A stretch of DNA of 64,000 nucleotides from Ariolimax columbianus (GCA_036924085.1 JAVGWX010000005.1:97316172-97380171); one strand, 5' to 3'; counted from the first letter of the stretch, positions 10,925 through 22,420 are shown. A program made the numbers and translations. Notes: generated from the letters alone by a model not told the origin.

Positions 10925-11515
10925 CACGCTCGATTCTTTTGGTACCACATACTTGATCGACACGCTCGATACTTGGAGTACCACATACTTGATCGACACG
11001 CTCGATACTTGGAGTACCACATACTTGATCGACACGCTCGATACTTGGAGTACCACATACTTGATCGACACGCTCGATACTTGGAGTACCACATACTTGA
11101 GGCTTGTAGTACCACATACTCCACACTTGTAGTACCACATACTCCACACTTGTAGTACCATATACTCCACACTTGTAGTACCATATACTCGATCCTTGTA
11201 GTACCACATACTCGATTCTTGTAGTACCACATACTGGATCCGTGTAGTACCACATATTCGATTCTTGTAGTACCACATACTCGATTCTTGTAGTACCACA
11301 TACTCGACTCTTGTAATACCACATACTTCATCCGTGTAGTACCACATACTCGATTGTTGTAGTACGACATATTCGATTCTTGTAGTACGACTTACTCTAT
11401 TCTTATAGTACCACATACTCCTTTCTTGTAGTGCCACATACTCGATACTTGTAGTATGACATACTCGATCGTTGTAGTCCTACATACTCTATCCTTGTAG
11501 TACCACATACTCGAT
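10925..11515. repeat. Composite minisatellite: 36-bp units then 23-bp units
   Basis: Four near-identical 36-bp units (TACCACATACTTGATCGACA then CGCTCGATACTTGGAG; 10,942-11,085) pass directly into about 17 units of 23 bp (CTTGTAGTACCACATACTCG). The 36-bp unit is the 23-bp unit plus a 13-bp insertion carrying GATCGACACGCTC. All three minus-strand frames stay open for 440-516 bp, so apparent proteins of 147-171 aa are repeat artefacts. Confidence 0.95.
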
Positions 11516-11864
11516 TTGATGTGTCATTTGATGAGCGTGGTGTGTTCTGATGGGCGTATTGTGTCCTGATGGGCGTATTGTGTCCTACTTAAACATGTCT
11601 GAACCTACTCGAAGCGAAAGCAAATAATACTAGCCAGCAAGACTTCAAAATGAAAGGAAAAGCAGGAAAACAATATAAATTGATGGTGATAAAAATACCT
11701 GTGCTAATAATAAGGTCCGTCCCTCATTTTTGTCACACAAGAAGATCACGCATCCGAACGTAGTAGCGTCGTCTAAGGACGTAGATTAGTGATATGTTAC
11801 CTCGGTGTCAAGTAAAACATACAGAAAAGACCTCCACCTAGCCAGTGTTAGATGAAACTTATAG
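11516..11864. other. No recognised feature
   Basis: A GGGCGTATTGTGTCCTGAT triplication (about 11,530-11,590) trails the array. The rest is unremarkable. Confidence 0.5.
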
Positions 11865-12335
11865 ACCATGACAATTACAGCAACAACAAACGTCGATGGT
11901 AGAAAGAACATAAACAACAAAAACATAGACAACAACAACAACAACAGCCACGACAGAAACAGCACCAGCACTAATATTGGTTACACAAACAACAGAAAAC
12001 TAAAAGAACAACGATATCAGCGATTAGCACAACAGCGACAACAACAAGGACAAAAACAACTACTACAACAGCAACAACAACAGCAACAACAATAACATAA
12101 ACGGTATGAGAAAAACAACAATAAAAAGATAACATTGACAACAGCGACCGTAACCAATGACAACAGTAAAGACCAGAAGAGTCACACAATTAATAACACA
12201 AAAAGCAGAGATAATAACTACACCAAGGCATGATCAACAACAGCAAAATTACAACGGCTTTAGCAATAATATGATAACAGCATTAGCATCCACAGCGCAA
12301 CAGTACCAACAGCAACAACAACGGACTAAATAGTC
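11865..12335. repeat. CAA/AAC-rich low-complexity region
   Basis: Imperfect CAA/ACA trinucleotide repeats over about 470 bp, with the purest part CAACAACAACAACAAC-like near 11,930 and 12,060-12,090. Short Gln/Asn- or Val-rich frames here reflect the repeat. Confidence 0.9.
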
Positions 12336-12339
12336 TGTT

Positions 12340-12925
12340 GTGATGGACTGTTTAAAAAAAAATTTGGACACTGAAAATATATCCAGTAGTTTTAGCTTTT
12401 CTGTATGGGAGATAACTCTTACCTGCCTATGTTTACAGAGGACTGTTTCCCTTGGATTATTTTCAATTCGGCCATTGAAGACTCAAACATGAAAATAGAA
12501 CACAGACATGTGTCATTGTGATTAGACAAGAGGAACAGGAGAGCATGTTTTCCATGTTGTAACTCCATAAGATGTGCGTAGTGACAAACATGACACTGTA
12601 CATCATAGCTTTAGGATAAACCGTAAGAGAACGAGAGAAGCATAAGTTAGTTCTTACGTTTTGTGAAGGAAACTGGGGCTGTCATATGATGGCATGCGTT
12701 GATGATGAAGAAGAAGAGGATTAAATACATTACTAGTTATGTTTCTTGTCGATCGATAGATATGTATCTTTGGGCACATATAAATTATTTGATCTGCTAA
12801 TAATTACATAAAATTATATGCAACAATTTAATCATGTCTAGTTGTAAGTTGAATCATAATTTTCCCAACAATTTTTATGAAGAACTGAATCAAAAACTTT
12901 CCACCCACACGGGGAATATTTGTAG
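12340..12925. other. No recognised feature
   Basis: AT-rich unique sequence. A short GATGATGAAGAAGAAGAGG run at about 12,701-12,720 resembles a LINE tail, but no LINE coding sequence is recognisable upstream. Confidence 0.4.
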
Positions 12926-12926
12926 A

Positions 12927-13075
12927 ATGTGGATGTGAGAGCAGTTAATCTATACGGTGTAAAACGTGGATGTAAGAGCAGTCATTTCGTACGATATAAA
13001 ACGTGAATGAGAGAGCAGTCATTCCATACGGTGTAAAACGTGGATGTAAGAGGAGCCAGTCCAGAATGTGTAAAA
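12927..13075. repeat. About 38-bp minisatellite, 4 copies
   Basis: Units contain GAGCAGTCATTCCATACGGT followed by GTAAAACGTGGATGTAA. Confidence 0.88.
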
Positions 13076-13124
13076 TGAAATACATTATTTTGATTATCTG
13101 CTTGGAATAATTGGACCCACTTTG

Positions 13125-13575
13125 TTGGGGCATCTTCTTGTTTTAACAGCCTTTTGGTATGGCAGCCTCCTTCTATGACAGCCTCTGGGTATGACATTAT
13201 CTTGATATGACAACCTCTAGGTATGACAGCCTCTGAGAAAGACAACCTCTTGGAATGACATCCTCTTGGTATGAAAGCCTCTTTGTATAACAGCCTTTTG
13301 GTATGAGAGCCTCTTGGTATAACATCCTCCTGGTATGACAGTCTCATTTTATTACATGCTCTTTGAATAACAGTCTCTTGGTATGAGAGCCTCTCCGTAT
13401 AACATCCTCCTAGTATGACAGTCCCATGTTATTACATGCTCTTTGTATAACAGCCTCTTGGAAAGAAATCCTCTTGAAATGAGAGCCTCTTGGAATTACA
13501 GTGTCATTGTATACCAGCCTCTTGGAATGACATCCTCTTGGTATGAAAGCCTCTCCGTATACCAGCCACCTAGTA
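13125..13575. repeat. 16-bp minisatellite (block 1)
   Basis: Roughly 27 diverged units of CCTCTTGGTATGACAG. The unit is the same as in the array at 15.37-15.96 kb. Confidence 0.93.
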
Positions 13576-13579
13576 TTGT

Positions 13580-14505
13580 AGTAGACTACACGATACTCTT
13601 CCAATCTTCAACCTGATCTGTGTCGATCTGAGGTCACTGAACCATTAATAATATCGTGTGTAGTAGACGGCGTCCAAACCACACTTGGCAACCATTTCTC
13701 TTTGAACCCGAACGTCACTGCAAACACTTTTGAATGTAGTATTGTAATAGAGCTCACAACACAACACCTGCACACCACTTGCTATCCATATCTGCCGTTA
13801 GCACACTGAGTCCTACACAACCGTGGCACACTTACACTAACTACACTAACATAAAACACGGCTTGGTTTTGTACACAAAAATAGTAAACAAACTTGTATT
13901 GACTCCTTCCCGCTCTCCGTATCACTGATAGAGCAACTCATTCACATATACATAGCTGTAACGCAATCCTTTGCCTACCCAAGTGTACCGAGACGTATGG
14001 TACAAATGAACGTATGTTGGTCTCATTACATAACAACGCAATGTTCGATCCTGTGGTCAGTATCCGGCTAGTTCTAGATACGAATGTTGCGTCTAACTTT
14101 AATTCTGCTTATTCGAAACTACTCTGCACTTGAGCTCACAATTCCTCTACTTGATGGATGAAACATGAGTGGGATGATATAGATCTACAAAGATCCTGCG
14201 GTGTGTCTGTAGGGCTCTACGACATGTAACAGTCCCAATTGACCCACTGCGTCTAATTTGCGTTTATAAATAATCTGATTTTGATCTGGTCCTAGGAGAT
14301 CTGACCTCTTCCTCACTTCTTAATGGAAGAATGGCTTACATTTTCTGTAATTACTTGCGCCATCTATATCTCTGTCTCTTCCTGAATGAGTTCTCTTGAA
14401 TCATTCAGAACATGCTTTAGTTCATTTCTATCTGTGTATGTCCCTACCGGTGAGACCGTCCGCTCACTCTGCCTCTCGTTGAATGAATTTTTGTAAGAAT
14501 ACATC
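13580..14505. other. No recognised feature
   Basis: About 0.9 kb of apparently unique sequence. The last 120 bp contains diverged GAATGAGTTCTCTTGAAT-like pieces related to the following 60-bp unit. Confidence 0.4.
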
Positions 14506-14507
14506 TT

Positions 14508-14882
14508 AATCAATCGTCTTTAATAATTGCCTTTCTCTGGATGAATCCTTGTAAGAATGCATATCTGAATGAATCGTTTTCAATGATTGCTTTTCTCTTA
14601 ATGAATCCTTGTAAGAATGCATATCTGAATGAATCGTTTTCAATGATTTCAATCCCCTGGATGAATCCGTGTCAGAATGCATATCTGAATGAATCGTTTT
14701 CAATGATTGCCTTTCTCTGGATGAATCCTTGTAAAAATGCATATCTGAATGAATCGTTTTCAATGATTGCCTTTCTCTGGATGAATCCTTGTAAGAATGC
14801 ATATCTGAATGAATCGTTTTCAATGATTGTCTTTCTCTGGATGAATCCTTGTAAGAATGCATCTCTGAATGAATCGTCTTCA
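14508..14882. repeat. 60-bp minisatellite, 6 copies
   Basis: The unit carries CTGGATGAATCCTTGTAAGA, ATGCATATCTGAATGAATCG and TTTTCAATGATTGCCTTTCT, at exactly 60 bp. The period is divisible by three and the unit has no stop in one plus frame and two minus frames, so 20-residue repeats (NPCKNAYLNESFSMIAFLWM on plus) give open frames of 72-125 codons on both strands. Confidence 0.96.
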
Positions 14883-14884
14883 AA

Positions 14885-15364
14885 TATCATCTCTCTGGAC
14901 TTTTGGTTGTGTTCTTAACAGACACTTTCTCGATTTCTGACCAATCACCGTTCAGTCTCACCGTCTACCGATGACCTCATTCTTCGTTCATTTCCTTATC
15001 TGACGCCTGTGAACCTCCTTTGCTAAAGTCCCGATCTTTATGATCGTCCTGACAGGCTTAGAAGGGTCAATTCCTCGTCTATTCCGTGAGAATTCTGTTT
15101 CCATCCTGGGACTGTCAAATTGGCATAGAGGTGCGATTTTGTCAATTCCCCACTTATGCGGGGATGTAACGTGTTTGAGATCATTTCGACGTCTACCATC
15201 TGTGGTCACCCTCTACCTTGATTACGCGTTTGGGCCCCTGACATTAACACGCTAATGTACAGAGTTTTAGTTGCCTGATACCCGTGAAAGTTATTAGACC
15301 GACCCATTGTCCAACGCCTTTGTCACGGTTCTGAAACTTGTAGGTACTGTAATTTGTCGGTCGA
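14885..15364. other. No recognised gene
   Basis: Two overlapping short frames on opposite strands (14,988-15,255), neither with a recognised domain. No other support for coding. Confidence 0.35.
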
Positions 15365-15365
15365 A

Positions 15366-15965
15366 AAGTATGATATGTTCTTGATATGACTGCCCCTGGG
15401 AATGATGTCCTCTAGGCATGATATCCTCCGGTATGATATCCTCTTGGTATGATATCCTCTTGCTGTGATATCTTCTTGGTATATCTTCTATTATGGTATC
15501 CTCTTGGTATGATATCTTCTTGGTATGATATCCTCTTGGTATGATATCCTCTAGTATGACATCCTCTTGGTGTAACATCCTCTTGCTATGATGTCCCCTG
15601 GTATGATATCCTCTTGTATGACATCCGCTTGTTATGATACCCTCTGGCATGACATCCTTTTGGTCTGACACATTTTTGGTGTGGCATCCTCTTGCTATGA
15701 TATCCTCTTGCTATGATATACTCTCGTATGATATCTTCTTGGTATGACATATTTTTGGTATGACATCCTTTTGGTATGACACATTTTTGATATGATATCC
15801 TCTGGTATGATATCTTCTTTGAATGATATCCTCTTGGTATGACATCCTATTGTGATGACATACTTTTGGTATGACATCCTCTTGGTATTACATCACCTTG
15901 GTATTTTATTCTTATGGTATATTCTCCAGTTATGACATCCTCTTTGTATAATATGCATTGGTCTG
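15366..15965. repeat. 16-bp minisatellite (block 2)
   Basis: Roughly 35 units of CCTCTTGGTATGATAT and variants. The same unit family as 13.13-13.58 kb, 1.8 kb away, separated by unrelated sequence and a 60-bp array. Confidence 0.95.
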
Positions 15966-16029
15966 TATTAAAAACAGGTTGACGCATACAATGAGGATTG
16001 CCTATTTAAACCCACACCCCATCAGTAGA

Positions 16030-16662
16030 CTTTGTTAAGATTATGGTGTGGGTTTTAAGTAGAATTTGAAAAGGTGAGTGTCTGGGTTTTATGTAGAATT
16101 TGTGAATGTGAAGATGTAGGTTTTAAGTAGACTTTGTGAAGGTGAGTGTGTGGGCTTTAAGTAGACTTTGTGAAGGTGAAGTTGTGAGTTTTAAGTAGAC
16201 TTTGTGAAGGTGAGTGTGTGGGCTTTAAGTAGACTTTGTGAATGTGAGTGTGTGGGCTTTAAGTAGACTTTGTGAAGGTGAGTGTGTGGGCTTTAAGTAG
16301 ACTTTGTGAAGGTGAGTGTGTGGGCTTTAAGTAGACTTTGTGAAGGTGAGTGTGTGGGCTTTAAGTAGACTTTGTGAAGGTGAGTGTGTGGGCTTTAAGT
16401 AGACTTTGTGAAGGTGAGTGTGTGGGCTTTAAGTAGACTTTGTGAAGGTGAGTGTGTGGGCTTTAAGTAGACTTTGTGAAGGTGAGTGTGTGGGCTTTAA
16501 GTAGACTTTGTGAAGGTGAGTGTGTGGGCTTTAAGTAGACTTTGTGAAGGTGAGTGTGTGGGCTTTAAGTAGACTTTGTGAAGGTGAGTGTGTGGGCTTT
16601 AAGTAGACTTTGTGAATGTGAAGTTGTGAGTTTTAAGTAGACTTTGTGAAGTTTGGGGTTTG
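16030..16662. repeat. 34-bp minisatellite, about 18 copies
   Basis: The unit reads TGTGTGGGCTTTAAGTAG then ACTTTGTGAAGGTGAG, with an exact 34-bp period (AAGTAG at 16,261, 16,295 and 16,329). The centre is nearly homogeneous and both edges are diverged, as expected from unequal exchange. Confidence 0.97.
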
Positions 16663-16664
16663 GG

Positions 16665-17085
16665 TTAGTGTGTGCTTTTAACTACAGATTCAGTTTGAAG
16701 AAGCACTGGTAATAATGAATTCATTAAACACGTCGTAAAATAATTTTATCTAAATGGGTAACATTTATAGAACGAAAAGAAACTCTTTCTGATCTAATGG
16801 CAGAATTTATATTTTGTATAAAGTATGAGGAATCGATCACCAAGTCTCTTTCGGAAAAGGGTCGGAAGTCATGCTGTATTGTATGAGAGCTTGTTTTTCT
16901 GTAGCTAGGTAATGAATTAAGTTATAACTGATAAAACATTATTTAATATGTTTTTAATTTCACTGAAATACCATTTAAGAGTTACCAAAAATGACCGAAA
17001 TTATGCAGGGCTTAATGATGTTACTGGATTGAATTCTCTCACGTAAGGTGACAGTAGACTTGATCAATACATCTTAGGTGGTAAA
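16665..17085. other. No recognised feature
   Basis: AT-rich unique sequence. Confidence 0.4.
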
Positions 17086-17089
17086 TAAA

Positions 17090-17290
17090 GGTAAGGTAAA
17101 TCTTGGCCTTCGACAGACAACCGCTGGTTGGAAATTAAGGCTACAGCTTGTACGGGGTGTGGTTGGGTGACCAGTAGCCAAGTGCCTATTTACAATTAAG
17201 CCGAAAGACCTATATGACGGTTATGGGGGTTGAACGCCGTACATTAGCCGTGAAAAGCAAGTGCTCTACCACTGCACTAGTGCTAATTAT
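17090..17290 (-). mobile_element. tRNA-derived SINE-like element
   Basis: On the minus strand the head contains a good pol III A box (TAGTGCAGTGG, 17,269-17,279). This is followed at tRNA-like spacing by a B-box-like CGTTCAACCCC (17,226-17,236), with CTTTTCAC where an anticodon loop would be. The expected acceptor stem is not formed, so this is a SINE head, not a functional tRNA gene. An unrelated body of about 130 bp follows. No second copy is in the window. Confidence 0.68.
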
Positions 17291-17299
17291 TCATCAGAC

Positions 17300-17684
17300 C
17301 ACTGAGGCCCGAGGAATGTGGTATTTATTTTTGGGATGGCGAGTCAAATATTTGAGGTTGCACACGTCTGATTGAAACTTGAGCTGCAAAACTGAGAACG
17401 TCTTTAAACGATAGCTGTGATCGTGACTACGTGAAGATGGACATAGCACAGAGAGCTGTGGCGCACCAAACTTTGCCTAGATTACAGGGAGGAGGAAACA
17501 AGAATGATGCATGCGTTATTGTGCTACGGCCCGTAGTACATTCAAGATATCGACATCTGGCTATTGATGTGGTTTGAGACAAGGCCTTCTTTAAAAGAGA
17601 CAGACTGACCGACTTAGTGACGTCACTTCCAAAGGCTCTGTTTTTAAACAGTCGAGAATTTTGAATTTGAGGAATTGTATCCAA
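17300..17684. other. Region upstream of the THAP transposase relic
   Basis: May be the 5' non-coding end of the P-like element. It contains a perfect CRE-like palindrome TGACGTCA at 17,618-17,625. I could not define a terminal inverted repeat. Confidence 0.35.
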
Positions 17685-18704
17685 AATGCCTTCTAAATGT
17701 TGTTTTCCTAGATGTAAATCAAATTACAACAGCACTTGTGGTTATGTGCGTGTATTTTAGTTTCCACGTAATGCAGAAATGAGGAAAAAGAAAATTAAGT
17801 ACATCCATAGGAATGACTTTGTATAAACTAAAGCCAGCCTGGTGAGTATCAAGCATGTTTGACCGTGTGATATTATTATAAGCGATACTTACACTCACAA
17901 ATCTGGAGTTACACATGTGCTTCCATGAAAGTGTCCTGCTCTAAAACAAAATGCATATCCATCATTTTTTCCCGAACTACCTTCCTATTTATCAGCTGAC
18001 AAACATCAACCTCGCAAAAATCCAGGAGAACGTGCTTCCGAAATTGTGAGAAAGCATGAAGAAAAAATGTATGACTGGCTTTCGACATATGTTATACAAA
18101 ACTACCACACTCTTCAGTCTCAGCTTAGTGCGAAATTGAAAGGACTGTTAGATAAGCAATAAAAGTTTACTTTGCTAGATGGAGCGCATACCTGTTTTGT
18201 ACTGTACTGCGTGGCTATCAAAGAAAACATTACACCTTACATAACTGTCAGCATTAACGTGTTAACTGACATGTCTGTAGAAGTCTATCCCAGGAATAAA
18301 AAGGTTGCTGCCAAACATCTATACTAGATTATTAATAACAGCAAGCTAGAAAGGTGGTTACAGCTTGAAAATCTAATGATCCATTACAGTGATTATAAAT
18401 CTGATACAGTATCACTGTCAGTGATTTAGTAGACGAAACATGCACTATGTTACAAAGTGCAAAAGAATTACTACTTTAATCTGAAGAGATAAATATGGCA
18501 ATATCCGAAAGCAATTAACGTGTAGGGTAGAGCAGTTGCAGCTTTTTATCACTGATAAACACAGAAAGCGCTACAGTAGCTGTACATTATACTTTACATT
18601 CATAACATCACTAGCATGTTACAGATTTATTAGAAAATCTCATCTCTTATGTTTGCCTCATCCAAGCACCGTGAGAAATTTAACATCTCCATTGTCAGTG
18701 TCTA

Positions 18705-18979
18705 CTGATGATGGAAGCATCTCCAGATACTTGAAGATTAAAGCTGATGATGGAATCATCTCCAGGTACTTGAAGATTAAAGCTCATGATGAAAGCATCT
18801 CCAGATACTTGAAGATTAAAGCTGATGATGGAAGCATCTCCAGATACTTGAATATTAAAGCTGACGATGGAAGCATCTCCAGGTACTTGAAGATTAAAGC
18901 TGATGATGAACGCATCTCCATGTACTTGAAGATTAAAGCTGATGATGAAAGCATCTCCAGGTACTTGAAGATTAAAGCA
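18705..18979 (+). repeat. 39-bp in-frame tandem repeat in the transposase relic, 7 copies
   Basis: Seven 39-bp units encode 13-residue repeats of the form DDGSISRYLKIKA. The flanking sequence reads on as ordinary transposase (GKLNELEKIVAIQM). Related transposases are expected to have this block once, so it is an internal expansion. Confidence 0.95.
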
Positions 18980-19685
18980 GGCAAACTGAATGAGCTAGAA
19001 AAGATTGTAGCCATACAAATGGGTATTCATTTATGCTCAATCAGCTGTGACCTACTCGACAGGTCAATTACTGGGTACAGCTTCAAACTCTATCAAAACA
19101 GCAACAACAATGCAATCTTTCTTCATTTCTTCAGTATTTGGAAATTATTAGGAAGTGGTAGAGCTTGCACCTTAGCACAGGATGACGTCTGACCATCTGA
19201 GCACAAAGTTACTGCAGATCATCAAAGTTGTGCAGGACTGTGGTTTTAGTCATCGCAGTTCTTGCAGATCGTAATGCTGTTAACAGAAAATTATTTACAA
19301 CTCTTCTGAAACCAAACAGCACCTACATTGTAAAACCCCAGTAACGTCTGTAAAAAAATGTTCTTGTTCTACGATTCTGTGCACTTGCTGAAATGCATCT
19401 GAAGAAATTGGACCAATCTAAAAGATTGAGAGCAAACATTAATTTACCCTTCTGCAAGGGGATCACTTCCTCGTATAGAATCTGCCTGTTGTACTGATCA
19501 CACTTCAGCTGCTACGTTTTCCCATTTGAAGCAGCTTTATAGCAAGGGGCGTCTAAATATTGCCAAGCTAGCCCCAACTCTGAATTACAAGGCTCTTTCT
19601 TCTTCCAACATGGACAGACAAAATGTCCAATTGTCTCAGTGAATATAACATTGTTGCTCTATGTCTTCTTAATGACAATTCGGAA

Positions 19686-19795
19686 ACAGCTGATTTCATT
19701 GAGATCATATTGAGATGGTGGCACAGATGATTTCATTGAGATCATATTCAGATGGTGGCACAGCAGATTTCATTGAGATCATATTCACATGGTTG
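19686..19795 (+). repeat. About 37-bp triplication in the transposase relic
   Basis: GATTTCATTGAGATCATATT is repeated three times with a TCAGATGGTGGCACAG linker. The period is not a multiple of three, so it breaks the frame. The last copy continues into the conserved TWLQIVNV block. Confidence 0.92.
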
Positions 19796-20427
19796 CAAAT
19801 AGTCAATGTTAGGAGTAAGTTCATTGGCACTATTACACGGAATCTCTTTTCAAAGTCAATAACATCTGCTAATGATCAGTTCATTATCAAGAGAAGTTTG
19901 CAGCATTGTTGATCAAGTGGGGACACGTATCTGGTTCCAATGGAAAGCTGACAAAAGAAACACTCAGTGCATTTTTGCATACAGTGACTGCAGTCATTGA
20001 GCTAGCACAATATCCCTTCAGTACAAGAGGCTATTATTGGAAAAGTTACAGACTAATGATCCGAATGAAAAGTTAAGTTTTGTTTTGTGCTGAAGGAACA
20101 GAACAAGCCTTGGTCTATATTGCTGATTTTGTCTCTAGTAAAGTTATAGGAAAGGCTCAATGCATTTTATGCAAGGATCTACTGCAGAGGAATAAAACAT
20201 TGTCGGTTGATTTTTTATCAGTATGTGATTGTTACTGAGTATATACAGCTACTAGACTGTGGTGGGTTAAAGTACCCTCCCAAGCTTGTCACACTTTTGA
20301 CATCTGTATCTTATGCAGCAATGCTCATATCACCAGAACTAGAAGCAAAATGTATGGCCTGTAAAATAAACAGGAAGTTGCTTATGCATATTGTTAAATG
20401 CAGTGTCGAGGAGCCTTTTGCAGATGT

Positions 20428-20597
20428 AGTAGGTGGCTTCTGTGCTGGTGGAGTAGGTGGCTTCTGTGCTGGTGGAGTAGGTGGCTTCTGTGCTGGTGGA
20501 GTAGGTGGCTTCTGTGCTGGTGGAGTAGGTGGCTTCTGTGCTGGTGTAGTATGTGGCTTCTGTGCTGGTGGAGTAGGTGGCTTCTGTGCTGGTGAAT
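20428..20597 (+). repeat. 24-bp in-frame tandem repeat in the transposase relic, 7 copies
   Basis: Seven units of GTAGGTGGCTTCTGTGCTGG plus TGGA encode the octapeptide VGGFCAGG, inserted between EEPFADV and ECHKSKTV of the C-terminal transposase region. Confidence 0.95.
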
Positions 20598-20819
20598 GCC
20601 ACAAATCAAAAACTGTTTTACAAACATTATCAATTATTTCCAAAGTATTTTTAGACAACAAACAAAGGATGCACAACGACTCATCCATGACAGATACATC
20701 TTACTGCAGCAAGAGAAAATGTATTAATTTTCACAATAGTTTCATTACATTTTCTCAGCTTTCTTGCATTTTGGCATATTTATTGACAAGTATGTGTCAA
20801 CTATAATAGTGTGTTTAGG

Positions 20820-21422
20820 AAACAAAGATGGGTATGCAGTTGGTTTCAGGCCAGGATTCTGTGAAAGGATCACTCTCAATCTTGATTTATTGTGTTTTAT
20901 ACAGTGAATTTGTTTTATTTCGCTGTGTGGAGCATAGATTGATTATAAACGTGACACAAACAATATGCTACTAAAGGTAAAGAATTTATTATTATTATTC
21001 ATTTACTTTTATATTGTTGAAGAAAATACTAGATCAATTCATAATAATTATACTATGTGATTCTGATGTGTATAGTGTGTCTGATATGTGTGGTGTGTCT
21101 AATGTATGTTGGTGTATCCTCTAACTATATTGCCATATATTGATAACGTCAACAGCAGTTACAAACTTATAATAGTTCTGTTGTCGAGTATGATGTACTA
21201 TGTGACGTCACAAAGGGGTTTTTCCATCACTGCATATGTCCATTTTTAAAGATGGCAGTGTCTGAGACAAGACGTTACTTTCATTACATAAAAGGCATAG
21301 TCGTGGGATGTGGGTGGGGGCGGGGGGGGGGGGGGTGGAAGAGGGGGGTGTGGGGTGGGGGTGTAGGGAATAACTTGTCTTTAAGTAGACTAAAGGAAGC
21401 TGAAGAAGAACAAAAGGATTAT
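20820..21422. other. No gene; G-rich tract
   Basis: AT-rich flank of the transposase relic with a second TGACGTCA palindrome at 21,203-21,210. A G-rich tract (GGGGGTGGG-type runs, about 21,311-21,365) has G-quadruplex potential. Confidence 0.5.
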
Positions 21423-21439
21423 GTAGTAGTAATAGCAGC

Positions 21440-21495
<56 letters not shown>

Positions 21496-21898
21496 CAGGT
21501 GAAGTTGTATTTTACTAGTTGCAGAAATAGCAGTAGCAGCAGAAGCAGTAGTAGGGGTGGTGTTAGTGGACGTTGTGGTAGCGGTAAGTGTGGTGGGGGA
21601 CGAGGCGGTGGCGGATGTAGTTGTAGCAGTAGTAGTAGCAGCAGTAATAGTAGTAGTAGCAATAGCAGTAGGCGCAGCGGCAGTACACGCAGTAGCAACA
21701 TCAGCATCAGTAGTAGTAGTAGTAGTAGTAGTAGTAGTCGTAGTAACTGTAACAGCAGCAATGGAAGCAGTAGCAGCAGCAGCAGTTGTTGTAGTAGTAG
21801 TAGTATCAGCAGCAGTAGTAGTAGAAATAGTAGTAGCGGTAGTAGTAGTAGTAGTACTAGTAGTAATAGCAGTTGTAATTGTAGAAATAGTAGTAGGG

Positions 21899-21961
<63 letters not shown>

Positions 21962-21986
21962 ATAGTACTAGTAGCAGTTGTAGTAA

Positions 21987-22019
<33 letters not shown>

Positions 22020-22154
22020 AAATAGTAATAGTGGAAGTAGTAGTAGTAGTAGTAGTACTAGTAGTAGTAGTAGTAGTAGTACTAGTAGTAGTAGTAGTAC
22101 TAGTAGTAGTAGTAGTACTAGTAGTAGTAGTAGTAGTAGTAGTAGGAGTAGTAC

Positions 22155-22186
<32 letters not shown>

Positions 22187-22199
22187 CTAGTAGCAGTTC

Positions 22200-22232
<33 letters not shown>

Positions 22233-22261
22233 CAGTTATAGTTGTAGAAATAGTAGTAGTG

Positions 22262-22312
<51 letters not shown>

Positions 22313-22349
22313 ATAGTACTAGTAGCAGTTGTATTAATAGTAGTAGTAT

Positions 22350-22394
<45 letters not shown>

Positions 22395-22420
22395 AAATAG
22401 TAGTAGAAATAGTAGTAGTG

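Larger units (their letters stand above)
17686..20815 (+). pseudogene. THAP-domain P element-like DNA transposase relic
   Basis: Single intronless-looking relic about 3.1 kb long. From the ATG at 17,686 it opens MPSKCCFPRCKSNYNSTCGY, a THAP zinc-finger start, then KCPALKQNAYPSFFPELPSY, the usual THAP-transposase linker. The third THAP zinc ligand (expected Cys-x2-His) reads Ser-Ile-Lys-His. Later pieces match P/THAP9-type transposases in order: LERWLQLENLMIHY (about 18.35 kb), LYSKGRLNIAKLAPTLNY (19.53-19.59 kb), ADFIEII.TWLQIVNVRSKF (19.77-19.82 kb), GKLTKETLSAFLHTVTAVIE (19.94-20.00 kb), GGLKYPPKLVTLLTSVSYAA (20.26-20.32 kb). There are several in-frame stops (after residue 24 of the THAP region, for example) and frameshifts. 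The longest surviving frames are 18,536-19,192 and 20,207-20,806. Inactive. Confidence 0.85.

Noticed and set aside
10864..11437. Three overlapping 147-171-aa minus-strand frames rich in Tyr/Val/Cys
   Set aside because: All three frames of the 23/36-bp array lack stops; none can be preferred and no family match is seen.
17300..21260. Terminal inverted repeats for the P-like element
   Set aside because: Only a short ATGGACATA-type inverted match was seen between the flanks; too weak to define ends.
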